64,000 nt of DNA from Apophysomyces variabilis (GCA_002749535.1 MZZL01000386.1:124001-188000); one strand, 5' to 3'; positions 47,175 to 59,711 are shown, numbered from the stretch's first letter. Numbers and translations: made by a program. The notes: generated by a model from the sequence alone, not told the origin.

Positions 47175-47354
47175 GTCATCCTTGTACATGGTTCAGCTTG
47201 GTAGGCTGTGTAGTTTCGTGCTTCACGCTTGTTCCTTTCGGATCAAGTGGGCCGTCACGGTTTCTAAACTACAAATCTTCATGCCATTCGGCTCCGTACT
47301 TGGCCCCTTCAGCGCTATTTTTTTTTTACAATAGCGAGGCCGTGGGTTAGATGA
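47175..47354. repeat. direct repeat unit 2 (180 bp)
   Basis: Second copy of the 46917-47095 unit, 79 bp further right. The spacing (period 258 bp) and near-identity suggest a recent duplication or two insertions of one element. Confidence 0.85.
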
Positions 47355-49827
47355 ATCAGAGATATATTGCCGTAAGAGTTGGTTTTACCAGCATGGTTAT
47401 TTGATTGGCATACGTAGGAATGTGGCTGTATATCCGTAGACTACTTATGTTAAATTTTCTCTATTTGGCACGTTTGCTATCTTGTATAAACTTTGGCTTG
47501 TTTAGTAAACATGCAGTTTGTCTGCTTGTCATTATATTAAGCATATATCCAAACATGCAATGTCAAAAAGGGACATGTAAGACCACCAATTTTGTTTGAA
47601 GGTAACAGCGCTTGATCAGTCTTCAATGAACAGTAGAGCAGGCTAGCTGTTTTCGTTGATGTTCCACGAGGAACAAGCACGATGTTTTTGTATAATGTCC
47701 TTTGGAATATTTGCGAATAGAGGCGCAAAATGCATCTTCTGGAATTGCAGCATTATTACTTCATTGCGGTTAGACGGTTCATTCGTGTTTCTGCATCCCA
47801 GTTTCCCGTCTTAATCAAATGTCCAGCTATGCTATCCGTATCCAATCGAAGCCAGCACAATTGCTCAAAAAAGCTGACTTTGTAATTTAGGATGAAGCCC
47901 CACGGCTCATCGTCTCACGATAGAGCTTGTTGACAAACTTTTCAGAAGCATCTTAGGTACTGTATCACTAGTCAGAAGAAGTTCTATTTGTTGAAAAAAT
48001 GGTTTTCTGCGGTGGCGACTTTAGCCGAACATAGCCAGAGGCTCTACATACATCTCGTGCGGAAGTAGTCGATGCTTCCACCAGAAGATCTTATGAAGAC
48101 GTATTACATTGCTACGTTTGACAGAGAATATGCAGATGTATTAGGACGGGCTAGAGACCGAAAAATCAGGAAGGTGGCAGAAATGCCACCATCAGCAGTT
48201 TTTCCATCGCACCAGTTATCCTTTTACTGTCGAAACTACAGTCGTCTGTCCATTTATGAGCTTGATTTCTGACCAGCACACGGGTGGAAACTGCAAGAGA
48301 TTGGGCAATGAAAACCAATCAGTGCAAAATACAGTAGCATAAAACAGATCTTTGTTGGTCAAAGTCGTTTCATTGCCTAGTTAATAAAGGATAGTCAAAA
48401 CCGCATAATTGCTTCGCATAGATATCCATGAAGAGTATTTCCTGAACACTTTTCTCATAGATTCATAGCAGTTTTATAATTGCGCTCATATGCGGGGTTT
48501 TTTCCCGCTGAGCAACCGTAAAAGTTATTCTGGTTGAAGCATCTTTTTTCCCGCCTACCTGACTGATAGCGATGTCTATAGGGTGTAATGCCAATTAGAG
48601 TCATACTTGCCCTGGAGATCTGATATACAGATACAGGGTGAAAGGCGCGACTACGAATCACAGTTCATGTATCCCCTCAAAAAAAATCTTTCGTCTAGCA
48701 ACTAAGTCCAGTGGGAAATCTGAAACAGGAATTCCCGATCATTTACCTGAAAATGTAATTTCACGTATTGTTGGAATCGTTCGCTAGAGCGACAGACAAA
48801 CGACGTCTGTCACAAACTAACAGAATACTTATATTTCCTTTTTGGTATATACTATTGAACATGTCACACAACGGTGCTCCAAAACTTTGAATGAGGGCAA
48901 CGTTGGTGTTTTTAAGACTAAAAAAAGGAAGAATTGATACTGGACGATATCAGAAGATGCAAACCTCAGAACCGATTATTTATACGGAAACTACATGGTT
49001 GTGGCGGACTAGTACCGAAAATGTCCGAGAATTTGCTGAAGACTTAACGATTAGTCACCTGAAGATGTCAAGAAACGGTGAATAGTCGGTAGTATAAATC
49101 AGGTAACTTGTCGAAATTGACAGGGAGTAGTCGTTCGCTTTCCCATAGTGCTTTACTTACCAATGCACACTCATAGCCGCTACACAGGGAATTGCCTCGA
49201 GCAATTGCGTGGGGCACTTCTCCCCCAAATTATTTGAGCACCATGAGACAAAGTAGACATTGGCAGTAACAATATCAAGAGAAGAGCGGAGAACCAAACC
49301 ACAGGTAGCATCTCTGCAACTGATGGAGCTCGAGAGCTCACTAGGCTATACAAAAATACAAACGGTAAGGATCAGGATGGAATGGTAAACAAATAGTTTT
49401 ATTCAATTAACAATATTGCATCAGAGAAATCAAAATGATACACATGGAAAGTACAGGCACAAATACTAGAGAAGGTACCTTCTGGGCACTCCCTCTGCGA
49501 TGCGATGAGTTGCTGTAGCGCTACCAGTGCTTTATTCCTCCACTTCTTTCGTATTCTTATTGGCTAGTATATCAAACGGTGTCTACTTTATTATAACTGC
49601 GTTAAAATAACTAGGGGGAGGGCTTTCCAAGATTCATGCGGTCGCGAGTAAAAAAAAAGATAAAGTGCAGTAAGAGATTTCATGACAAAGGCAGCTAACG
49701 ACATCTTGTAACAAGCTTACATGTTAACTCAATGCCAATTATTATATGCAATCAAAAGAATTCCGGTCTTAGAAATAAAACTTGGCATTGTGAAGTTTAG
49801 TGTTTCTTGTCAGTGTCCTTTTTCCAA

Positions 49828-52294
49828 ATGCCATTATCTCGTATGAAACAGCCTTCGCAATACTTTTACACCACGTCTCCAAAGCACTGGCCCATAGCTG
49901 AAGCTGTTGATATGTATACGCAAGCTTTGAGAACTCCGTTTGATGATAGGCTGTACTCCATTATGAAAGGTGACATTGCCAAAGTTCAGACATCAGAAAA
50001 GTCGTACGAAAAGCATGCTCAGTTAATGCTGTCAGATTCAGAGGTAAAAGAAACAAAGAAGTTAGCTAATTAGTGACATGAGTCTTAATGGTTGGTTTTT
50101 TTGGTTTTCTGTCTGTATTAGCTCTTTAGGAAGACATGGAATCGGCACGAGCAATCAGTGGTCATGACCATCAATAAACTCGCTGACTCCATCCATAGTA
50201 TAAGCAATGTCACACAGAATAGCTATACATCATTACCGGTATGCATTCACCAGTAGATCCTTATACGATTATATATAATTTAACCTGTATTTGATCCTGG
50301 CTCTTTAAGATACCATCCACAGGTAGAGTGCCGTGTAAACGTTGCTGACTCTGCCTCACGCTCGTTATTTTCCTGTAGGTCTACCGATATATCTGTCTTT
50401 CCAAAAAGCAGCGAACAACGACAAGAACCATCGCGAGCAAAAAGACCCTTATCAACCACAGGCTTGTATCCATTAGTAAGGGTCATGGTTTGAATCCATT
50501 TGATATCGTAGACGACGTTACCTCGAGGCGCGTAAAGCGACCAACGGTAGTACAAGAGGAAAAGTAAGTCTTCAAAAGGTACTTCTAGTCCCCTATTAAT
50601 CAGAAACGAAAGCAGATCATACCCCGATGATGCTAGCTCAATATCTGGAGTGGAACACGCAGTGACGCAATCGGAAGATGTAAGCAGGTGTGTGCATTGT
50701 TCTGTTGTTTCATATTTTTCTTTGCCTATTTGATTAGGCCAGCTTTGACCCTCAAAAGATATTTGCAGATTTCATTGTACAAGCAGATTTCACCAATTCC
50801 CACCACTACAGGTATATACATAACTGACTTCTGCCGAATTTACAAACAATCTAACAAAAAAAAGGACTGGAAAAGTACGGCATGATTCAGTGCGGCTATG
50901 GCATCCAAAAACAAGAGGATGTTCCGGACAACCTATACAGTATCGTCGCATATGAAAATCCATTACCGGAATTTTGATTGGTCTATGTGGAAATCTTACA
51001 TTTCGACAGTACTCTCTAGCAACACCTATGCACTACCCAATGAAGTGGAATATGTGCACATTCATCGTCTTTTGTTTTATATAGAGAACCGAAGGTTGCT
51101 CTTCGTTGATTTATTCAACCAAGCTGATTCCAGAGAAATACGATGAGAATATTTACAATATACTCTCACGAATTCTTTTTGCTTTGTAAGTCTTTCTTGT
51201 GCTTGTATTTGAATGCATCAACAAGCTTAATTTTCACATTTCTCGACAGTTCTGAGCACATACACCACAGGACGCGACCTTGTGATCTAAACGCGTCGGA
51301 ATCTACACACTGCCATTACGTGATTTGGCCGTTTCTAAAGCTAGCTGCAAATAACATAACAGGTCTCCAATGCGATTTCCGAGTGGGGGAAACCCCACTG
51401 AAAGCAGTACTGGACGGTCGGTATAACGCAGACGGCACAGTGTACCTCAGTAACTCAGACCTCGAGGTATTGGTGTTGGAAGCCTCGGGTCCCCGCGGAA
51501 TACGTGATAAAGGCCGCCATGTATTTGATCATATCAAGGGCGCTTTCGGATGCTTTAACATGCTTACGAGGATTTTGACTACTTACCGAGATGCAGACGC
51601 GTTCCTGATGAACGACGTCCGAGTATTCTTCGTGCATTCAAGAGCGAAAGGTTAGCAAGTCCGTTCAACTGATGTATTAAAAGAACTTGATACTTTTCAC
51701 AGACGAATATATCCGCCTGTGGGTGATGCGTCCGGTCTTGGAAGGTCAATTTGTTTCTTTCGAGCGCCACAGCAAGGTCAAAATCAGCAGAGACCCGGAT
51801 GACAAGCGGGCGATCTACGCAGTGGTGGAATTCTTTTTAGGTGTAAAGGTACGAAGTGGGCAATGGCAGTTTAGAACTGTGTATCTGATACCTATCACAG
51901 CATTTGCTGGAACGCACACATCACTATGGGAAATGTGGGTCCCTTCTGGTCTTCATCAGTTCCTATTGAGTTACTTCTGGTTCCTGATGTACTATTTTCT
52001 ATTGAGTAAAAGGTAGTCCATTGGGAACCAATGTTGCATTCTGCAGCGGACTCGGAAACTTTGGTTCCTGATGTACTATTTCTTACTTAATGAAAAATAG
52101 TACATTAGGAACCATTTCCCATAGTGCATGACGCAATTATGGCGTCAAAAAGATCGCATGAGGACTACATTTTCGAAAAAGACAGAAATCGGACGCCAAT
52201 GAACATATTACTCAAACCTAAGCCCATTAAACCGAAAAAGGAAGACAGCTGCAAGAACATTGCCGATCTGGATCCCGTCTCGTTTCGGTCTTAG
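49828..52294 (+). CDS. Orphan multi-exon protein, last exon disrupted by a MITE
   Basis: Exons, each phase-consistent: 49828-50043, 50122-50238, 50379-50563, 50604-50679, 50738-50811, 50891-51008, 51085-51185, 51250-51650, 51703-51848, 51901 onward. I recognise the pattern from hypothetical proteins common in Mucoromycota, but know no function. The C-terminal half has an ADG motif (D357-G358) followed 16 residues later by LEAS (E373-A-S375) and an E343 before it, resembling a PD-(D/E)xK nuclease core with Ser in place of Lys. It also has DHIKGAFGCFNML and YIRLWVMRPVLEG. The present frame runs into the MITE at 51922 and stops after 15 foreign codons (TGA), at about residue 500. Exon sequence resumes at 52130 in the same frame up to TAG 52292-52294, so the intact form would have about 539 residues. 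The function is therefore probably impaired or altered. Confidence 0.75.
51978..52030. repeat. MITE internal hairpin 1 (53 nt)
   Basis: It starts TGGTTCCTGATGTACTATTT and ends GGGAACCA; the arms pair imperfectly. Confidence 0.75.
52062..52114. repeat. MITE internal hairpin 2 (53 nt)
   Basis: Same 20-nt left arm as hairpin 1. The right arm pairs at 19 of 20 positions, giving a strong stem with a short loop. Confidence 0.8.
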
Positions 52295-52992
52295 ACATTT
52301 TCATTTCCCTTAAGCGTCGGATATCTGTGAAGCATTTATCTATTGAGCAATGTTAATTTCCGAGAAATAAAAGCCAAACTTGGAGAGTTAAGTCAGGTTA
52401 ACGCGGAAGGCTCATCTCCCAGTCTTGAAGAAAATCAGTACGAGGGACTCAACTTTTAAATGAATTGACCGTAATAAGTATGTAAACACTACTACTTCAT
52501 GAATATCGAATACATATATCGTATGATTTAGTAGGTTATGGGACAATCCATCGTACCGCCTCAGCTTTGTGTATGTCTTCCCTTGGTACCGCATTCTTGT
52601 GCTATGCTCCAAACGCCTTAACCTACAGCGTCTCAATCAGAGAAGTTGCTTTTGTTTATCTATATTCGTTGTATAAGTATACTGACAGCTAGTTGCAGTA
52701 CTTGACTTATGGTCATGATACATACGAACCCATCAAAGTATCACTGGATCAGCTCGCTTTCAGCGTTGTGGCTCATGTTGGATAAGCTGGATCAAGATAG
52801 CGTCATTGCATTTGGTACATTTATCTCTATCTTTGTATGCGTCGCCGACATGTATGAGTCACAAGCCAAATGTGAAAGCGGATTTCAAAAAGCATGAGCG
52901 GGCTTGCCTGGCCACATTCTGGTGACCAGCCGAGAAAAGATAACTTTTTTTTTTGTTGACCTTTTTGCTTGTTGTTCCTCCCATCTATTACG
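52295..52992. other. intergenic, promoter side of the USP gene
   Basis: 0.7 kb with no supported gene. The last bases before the USP start contain a T10 run (52946-52955). Confidence 0.4.
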
Positions 52993-54049
52993 ATGACTGC
53001 AAAGACAGATCAGAACTATGTGCGTGGCGTATCATTTGATACCATGACCCACACAGACCTTCCCAATTACTCTTTCACCTTGCGAGGCAAAACACCAGGC
53101 TATAAACGATCAAGACGCTCTCGGACATTCATGGTCGCAACCGACCTGGCTAACTACAGTGAATACGCCCTTAACTGGGCTAGTGAAGTAAGAACCAACT
53201 AAAGCATAGTGTATTCAAGTCATCTCATCTTCATAAACGAAACAAGGAAGTGATGGATGACGGTGACGAACTGATCGTACTGCGTGTCGTAACAGTGGAT
53301 ATGCACGGTAAATAGAATCATAACAATAGAAAAACTGTCTGTTCCTGTGTATTATGTTGCACTGACGAGAAGGATTGATCGTTAGACAAAAAGGCCAATA
53401 TCCAGTCCGTGTTGCGCCATGAGGAACAACAGTCGAGAGAGAATGCCACTAAAGTGATGGAAAAGATCATGCAAGGAAGCAGTCCGGAGAAACGAGTAAG
53501 TGAAGGAAAAGGAAAATGATGCGGGAAGATAAGGCTTAAGCTGTTCTGATTTACTAGGTGAGCGTGATCATAGAGTTCGTTATCGGCAAAGTACAAGAGA
53601 CAATTCAGCACATGGTGTGTTTGCACGTCGTTTTATGATGAATAACAATCGGACTCATTTCCTATCCATTCTTGTGTTTATAGATTGCGATGTATCAACC
53701 GTCCTTGTTAATTGTGGGAACACGAGGATTGTCGGAATTTAAGGGCATGTTACTGGGAAGTGTTTCAAAATATTGTTTGCAGCATTCTCCCGTACCAGTG
53801 ACAGTAGTGCGACCAGATGATCAGATTAGAAAGTACAAGGTTAAAAAGAGTCGACTAAGTGGTTTGATGCGTCTTGGCAGCCATAGCAGCATTGCAACCC
53901 TGAGTAGCTTCAAATCCACAACGAGCGAATCATCCAGTGACGATGAACAGGAACAACCGGTCGATAAAAAGCTACAGAGACTTTCTCTCATTGAACGAGT
54001 TGGTCGAAGATCACGGTCACCCTCGCCAGGTCCTACGAAAGCGCGCTAA
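52993..54049 (+). CDS. Universal stress protein (UspA domain) with Ser-rich tail
   Basis: Exons 52993-53187, 53247-53307, 53386-53495, 53558-53614, 53684-54049 give 262 residues. The UspA fold begins at RTFMVATDLANYSEYAL (about 47-64), continues through LIVLRVVTVD, and ends with the ATP-binding signature SLLIVGTRGLSEFKGMLLGSVS (G-x2-G-x9-G-S). The C-terminal about 80 residues are basic and Ser-rich (SLIERVGRRSRSPSPGP) and likely phosphorylated. UspA proteins bind ATP and act in stress tolerance; the exact role in fungi is unclear. The acceptor of intron 1 is AAG rather than the usual CAG/TAG. Confidence 0.92.
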
Positions 54050-55449
54050 ACAAGTGGGCAATGGTAGAAAATCAGTTGATTCCAGACTATTCCTTTTTTT
54101 TTTATGCTAGTTTCAATATCTCAAAAACAAATGGACCCATGTTTATACTTATACTATTATTTTTTGTAACAATCTATATTATGTATTAGACGATTGATTA
54201 ACATTTGCTTTTACTTAATGTGAAATCAGTTTTATGAAAGCAGTCAAAGGATGTGTCTTTTTCTTCTCATGTGCAATGTTGAGAGGGAGTGCCAGCAACG
54301 TGCATGAGAAACCTTGCGAGTGTTTTGTGAGACGGTACTTGTTCACACCACTTGGTTTTTTGACTGATGAACACTTTATTTCTTTTGCATGCATAGTAAA
54401 TCCGTTTCTATAATTCATTCTGCGTCTCAAATTTGCGGGGATTGGAAGAATCTATCACTTCGTGTACGATTTGCATGACGCAGGAGATCTCATATACAAT
54501 CATCTCATGGTTTGAACTGCACATTGACATGAAGCGCATGCCAAGCATGGAAAGCTGTCTTCCCATTTTTAATTTTATGGATATAAAATTCATTCGGTCT
54601 GTCGTTCAGTAAATTTTCTTTCTAGATCCATGGAAACGGAAGTTAATCTGCGTAAAAGTGATATTTCTAAAGCAAGTGCAGCATTCCTTCCTTTTCCCAC
54701 AAACTGTTTTGTTTATGTCTTATCAACTTTAATTTGCATGGGTAAAAGATCCTTTAGTTGACCATGGGGTACGTTGCACAAAGGAAGAGGGAAATAGCAA
54801 GCTGTAATGTAGAAACGTGTAAGCAGTGGTACTTAACATTGCTTTCCTGTCTAGTACTCTATTTTTTGAATCATTTTTCCACATCCGTATCAATGGTAAT
54901 CTAGCAATTTCCCTGGACATTGTAGCGTTTAATAAGATTGGTTCAGTTATGTTACACAGAATCCAAAAGACAACCTGTATTAATTGATTGAAGTGCTTGT
55001 GGCAACAGAACTATTAAAGTTTTGGCTCACCAGTCGGCTATTGCATGTCTATGCCGTTCAATCCAGGGATTGAGTGTTTCAAAAATTAGAGTTCTATCAG
55101 TGATGCACTTTGATAGATGATTCCATGCGTTTTTCTTTTGTTTAGATCCACGTCTGATGATGTTATTTACAGATATCGAACCGATGAAGTATTGATCGTT
55201 CTAGCAGTGATTAATTGTATCCCATGATTACATGATCCACGAGCAACCACAAAAAATGAGCTAATTGTCCAAATGGAGTTAGGGTAGCGTGAGCATCTCT
55301 TCAATACTCAAACCTGCCTTTCCGTTGTAGTGCAATACGTTTTTTTTTTGAATAGCCGATTTCTAAATGTCGGGCACGCATAAAAAAGTTGCGCAAGGTC
55401 AGATTTCTTCGTCTTCTTTTTTGTTTTTTCTTCTCCGTATCCTCTCCCC
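54050..55449. other. intergenic, 1.4 kb
   Basis: AT-rich spacer without a supported gene. The 70 bp before 55450 are pyrimidine-rich, a likely core promoter or leader of the next gene. Confidence 0.4.
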
Positions 55450-57261
55450 ATGGCGGATAATATCACTGTCAGCCTTTCCCGACTAGCATTGGCCCGAGCG
55501 ATCAAGACGCCCGACGCGGATGAAAATGCGGAACCATGGAATAAGAGCGTCATTTTCCAACAACCCCACATTGTGTCCAAAATGCGCGAACAGCAACAAA
55601 AGAAACAATCCTCTTCTTCCTCTCGTCAGAGACAGGGTCGATCGAGGTATTCCACTCAGCCGCTTCAACAACAACCCCATTACCAGCATCACCAATATCA
55701 ACATCATGGACACGCTCAGGCCACCATGCGAAGGAACCAGGTGCAACAACGTCAACCCGACCAAGTTCGGCCCAGCTCTCGGCCAAGTAGTCAAAGCATC
55801 AGTAGCGGTGGCCGCTCCTCGTTCTCTTCGCAAGAAAACATTCAGACAGGCCCCTTGAGCCGCTCCTTAGGTGCGGCGAAAACACGACAGCAACAAAAAT
55901 ACATGCCGAGTGATGATGAGGACGACGATGAGGAAGAGGACGATGAGGAAGAAGAAGACGAGGAAAGTGCGGACGATGAACCTGTGATTGCGGCAGCTGC
56001 TCCGCCGAGGCAGCCAGCTACACCAAAACTAACATCTAAAAGCGTGCCACCCCCAGCCAGTGACAATGAAGATGAAGAGGACGAAGAAGAAGAAGATGAT
56101 GATGATGATGAGGAGGAGGAGAAGTATAAGCATGCCAGTGAAGAGGATGAACAGGCAGAACGTCCAAAACATGACGAGAAGAAGATTATCCCGTCTGTCG
56201 GGTCGAGTGAACCAAAGAAGACAACGCCACCCGTCATGGAAGACCAAGAGGGTAAGTGTACCACGTTGTGCGGCACGTGTGTCACGGAAGCAAAGAGGGC
56301 GGGAAAGGAAATATAAGCACCGATCATATTATCTGATTTTCATTTTTTAGGAGAAGGAAGTCGCGACTACATGACACGAAGAATGTTTACCCTGCGTCAG
56401 TTGGAACGAGGGCCTAGTTTGCACAAATCAAGGTCCATGACAGACCTTTCCATGCCACAGTCAAGACAAAGTTCCATTGACCAATGGCGACAGACCCTTC
56501 TTGAAACTGATTCTAGCGCTTCGTCAGAAGAAAGACCTTTGCCGGACAGACGGATGTCGAGACTATCCAGCTTTACTGGAATGGAAGATACCAACATGCT
56601 TGCGCATCAACAATTCCAACTGCAGCAACAAATACAACTTGCTAAAATCCAGCAATATCAAGCCATGCAGGTCATGCACCAACAACAACAGCAACAGCAA
56701 CAATTCATGAATAGAATGATGGTACCACCTCAAGAAAATCGGAGACAGAATATCAAGAGTGTGAGTGCCATGGACCTTATCCAACAGTACGAACAAGAAA
56801 AAACGACCGATGTGAGACGGAGAAAACAAAAGAAAATTGACCCATCCAAAGCGCAGATTGATGGGTTATTGGGCAGATTACCCGAACATAACACTCACAG
56901 CATCAGTTTCCAACATCAACAACAACAACAACACCAGCAGCACCAGTCATTCCATCAGCGGGCCAATCCATCGCGTCATAGTCAACGACCAGACCGAAAT
57001 AACAACCATAACGCGAGACGATCTCAAATGGTGTGGCCCGAAGGAGGAGGAGGTCCAATGCCTACACCTAGTATGTCCACTCCTGTCTATGGTTACCCGA
57101 TGCAACAGACACCCTACATGACGACGGGGATGCCTATGGTGCCTATGGGCATGCCCATGATGATTCCCACTTCAATGAGTATGACCAATCTGAATACAGT
57201 AGGACAACGACCGCATCCATCTACAGGAAGAAGACAAAGCACCGCTTGGGGTCAGCGATAG
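55450..57261 (+). CDS. Low-complexity Gln/Glu/Asp-rich protein of unknown function
   Basis: Two exons, 55450-56251 and 56351-57261, encode 570 residues. A conserved-looking N-terminus (MADNITVSLSRLALARAIK) is followed by Gln/His/Ser tracts and two long acidic runs (about 155-175 and 200-225). In exon 2 come MTRRMFTLRQLERGPSLHKSRSMTDLS and STDSS-like phospho-motifs, poly-Gln with coiled-coil character (QLQQQIQLAKIQQYQAMQ), and a Pro/Met-rich C-terminus ending RRQSTAWGQR. No catalytic domain is visible. The composition suggests a scaffold or cytoskeletal/cell-polarity adaptor, which is speculation. Confidence 0.75.
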
Positions 57262-57575
57262 AAAAAAGCTGCATGCTTGCTCCCCCTTCTTCCTTCATCA
57301 CTTCTTCTCTCTCTCTTTCTCTCTCCATCCATTCCATCTTTTTTATAGACACACACCCCTCTGTCTTCCTCTCCATCTTTTACGTCTAATCGTTTAGTTT
57401 TTTTTCATTTTTTATAGTAATTCTTACCATTCATCCCATCTTAATGTTGTCGTGGCGACGTCGGTCTTTTAACATAGCCGTAAATGGAAACAAAAATTTG
57501 GGGATCAGAGTGGTTCCCCTGTAGTTTTCTTCATTCCTCTTCACCTTTTTTCCTATATTGTCGTTGTTCCGCCGA
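57262..57575. other. pyrimidine-rich spacer
   Basis: 314 bp, C/T-rich in 57280-57420. It serves as 3' end of the previous gene and promoter of GUP1. Confidence 0.45.
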
Positions 57576-59711
57576 ATGACGGATGTGGTTCCATTACGCG
57601 ATTTGAGACTTGAAGAACGTCATCCATTTCTTCCTCATACATCTACAGAAACAAAGCCTTCATCACCATCGCGATGGCGAACGTTGGGTAAAAGAGTTGA
57701 GAACAAAAACAAGAACCTCTGTACCTGATTTGGATGGAATGTTTATTATATTCTTTCCCCTCCCCAGAATTCTATGTGTATTATGCATGTGTTGCTATAG
57801 TGATTCCGTACATGATCTATGTGACATACAAACTTGGAAACGAATCACATCCGAACTATTCCCGATTTGAATATCTATTGTCGGAAGGATGGTTATTCGG
57901 TCGAAAGCTGGTAAAAAGGCTAAGCCGGGAATGTTCTCTGTATTCAAACCCGATATATTTCTTTTAGGACAACAGTGATGCACAATATCGCCATTTTCGA
58001 GATCATATTCCCCAGCTTACGCTTTTAAGCATCTTCTATTTATGCTTGAGCCATCTCTACCGGCGTCTATGGGGTCGTCAACAGATTCAGTACTTTTTTC
58101 TGTCCTCTTCGCTCCTTATCACCTCGGTGATCCATGGTGCGAATATGATCAAAATCATGTCGATTGCGTCCTTCAGCTATCTCATTGGACGTATCACACG
58201 TCAATCCATACTAAACCCGGTGCTGACATGGACCTTTGGCGTCGGTATTTTGTTCTTAAACAGTTATTACCAAGGATACACATTTGCATCGATCCACCCT
58301 GAATTGGCTTGGCTGGTAAGGTAAAGCTTTGCCAACGAAACGAATGGAAGGATTTATCCCATTGTTTGGTCTATCTGCTCCCTATCATTGTATGATACAT
58401 TGTCAAATCCAGGATGCCTACCAAGGGATCCAGACACGGTGGCATGTCTTGTTTAACTTTGTGATGTTGCGACTCGTTTCCTATAATATGGATTATTACT
58501 GGCAATTTAAACAACGAGGCATTTTGGTTAGTTGACCTGTCAAAAGAGGCGATTTTTTTGTTCCTGACGCTTCGGGATATCGTCATAGGATCGTTCAGAA
58601 CCACCCTTGACAAGCAAGGACAGAATGATCACTTCATGCGTGGAATCCGATTATAATTACCTCTTCTTTCTTGCTTACGTGTTTTACATACCTCTTTATC
58701 TCTGTGGACCCATTGTGACCTACAATGATTTTATATCGCAGGTAAAAGAAAAAAAAAGCTCTTCACTTCTAAATCTCGCCGTCCTTTTTCCCAACTAGAT
58801 ACGGCACCCTTGTAAGATTGACCTTCGCTATATAGTGCTCTACGCCTTACGCTTAGCGGCAACAATATTTTTGATGGAATGGACGCTGCATTATTTGTAC
58901 GTGGTGGCCATCAGTAAGACGCAGGCTTGGGAGGGAGATACAGCGCTCGAGATCAGTATGATTGGCTATTTTAACTTGCTGATCATCTGGATGAAGCTTC
59001 TGATTCCCTGGCGTTTCTTCCGGCTATGGGCCTTAGCGGATGGCATGTGGGCCGAGGAAAATATGGTTCGTTGCATGAGTAACAATTTCTCTGCTCAACG
59101 ATTCTGGAAAAGTTGGCATCGAACCTTCAACCGATGGACGATTCGGTACATTTACGTGCCTTTGGGTGGATCAAAGTATCTGATGCTCAACATGTGGGTG
59201 GTGTTCACCTTTGTTGCACTATGGCATGATATTGAGCTCAAGCTACTTGCTTGGGGCTGGTTGATCTGCTTTTTCTTGTTACCTGAGCTCATTGCTTCCA
59301 GGGTCTTCACTTACAAAAAGGTAAATGTTCATTTATTTCTCTATTATTCTCGTGTATTGAGGAAAGAAACTACTGTGAATAGTATGGTCATCAACCCTAT
59401 TATCGATTCGTCTGTGGTATCGGTGCAGTGGCCAACATCTTGTTAATGATGACGGCCAATCTGGTAGGCTTTTGCGTCGGACTGGATGGTATGAAGAGTA
59501 TGCTGAGTCAAATCGTTGGTACAGTGGATGGTAAGCTTTATTTATAGGATAAAAAGGGTATATGCATCGTGGCTGACACACCTATTCTTGGTTTTAATTA
59601 GGCATTATCTTTTTTATATCTGCATGCATTTGTTTATTTGTAGGCGTGCAGATCATGTTCGAAATCAGAGAAAGTGAAAAGCGGCGAGGTGATCCAAAAT
59701 GGACAATGTAG
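57576..59711 (+). CDS. GUP1: GUP1-type membrane-bound O-acyltransferase
   Basis: MBOAT enzyme of the ER; yeast Gup1 remodels GPI-anchor lipids by acylating lyso-PI. Eight exons: 57576-57687, 57768-57910, 57968-58315, 58413-58526, 58589-58741, 58799-59320, 59383-59530, 59644-59711; 535 residues. Family motifs: [90 protein letters not shown], and the catalytic-His region [16 protein letters not shown]. The N-terminal soluble 35 residues are Ser/Pro-rich. The C-terminus ends RRGDPKWTM. It converges on SPT5, with 103 bp between the two stops. Confidence 0.95.

Larger units (their letters stand above)
43820..49827. other. 6-kb gene-poor region
   Basis: No complete gene can be supported. It is AT-rich and contains the direct repeats at 46917-47354 plus scattered stop-free fragments without ATG (for example 45440-45658, 73 codons). 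It looks like old intergenic or decayed mobile DNA. Confidence 0.5.
51922..52126. mobile_element. CACTA-type MITE, 205 bp
   Basis: Terminal inverted repeats CACTATGGGAAATG (51922-51935) and CATTTCCCATAGTG (52113-52126) are perfect over 14 bp. A 3-bp duplication CAT flanks them (51919-51921 and 52127-52129). The CACTA ends and 3-bp duplication fit the CMC/EnSpm superfamily. The interior consists mainly of two 53-nt palindromic hairpins. It has no coding capacity. Confidence 0.9.

Noticed and set aside
47138..47350. 70-codon frame inside direct repeat 2
   Set aside because: The first repeat copy is nearly identical yet has no matching ATG frame, so coding is unlikely.
51687..52016. open frame reading through the last intron into the MITE as a longer C-terminus
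   Set aside because: It ends inside hairpin 1 and ignores good splice sites at 51849 and 51900; the frame after the MITE supports the disrupted-exon model.
55842..56327. Ser-rich minus-strand frames opposite the acidic protein
   Set aside because: They are complements of GAN/GAR acidic repeats.
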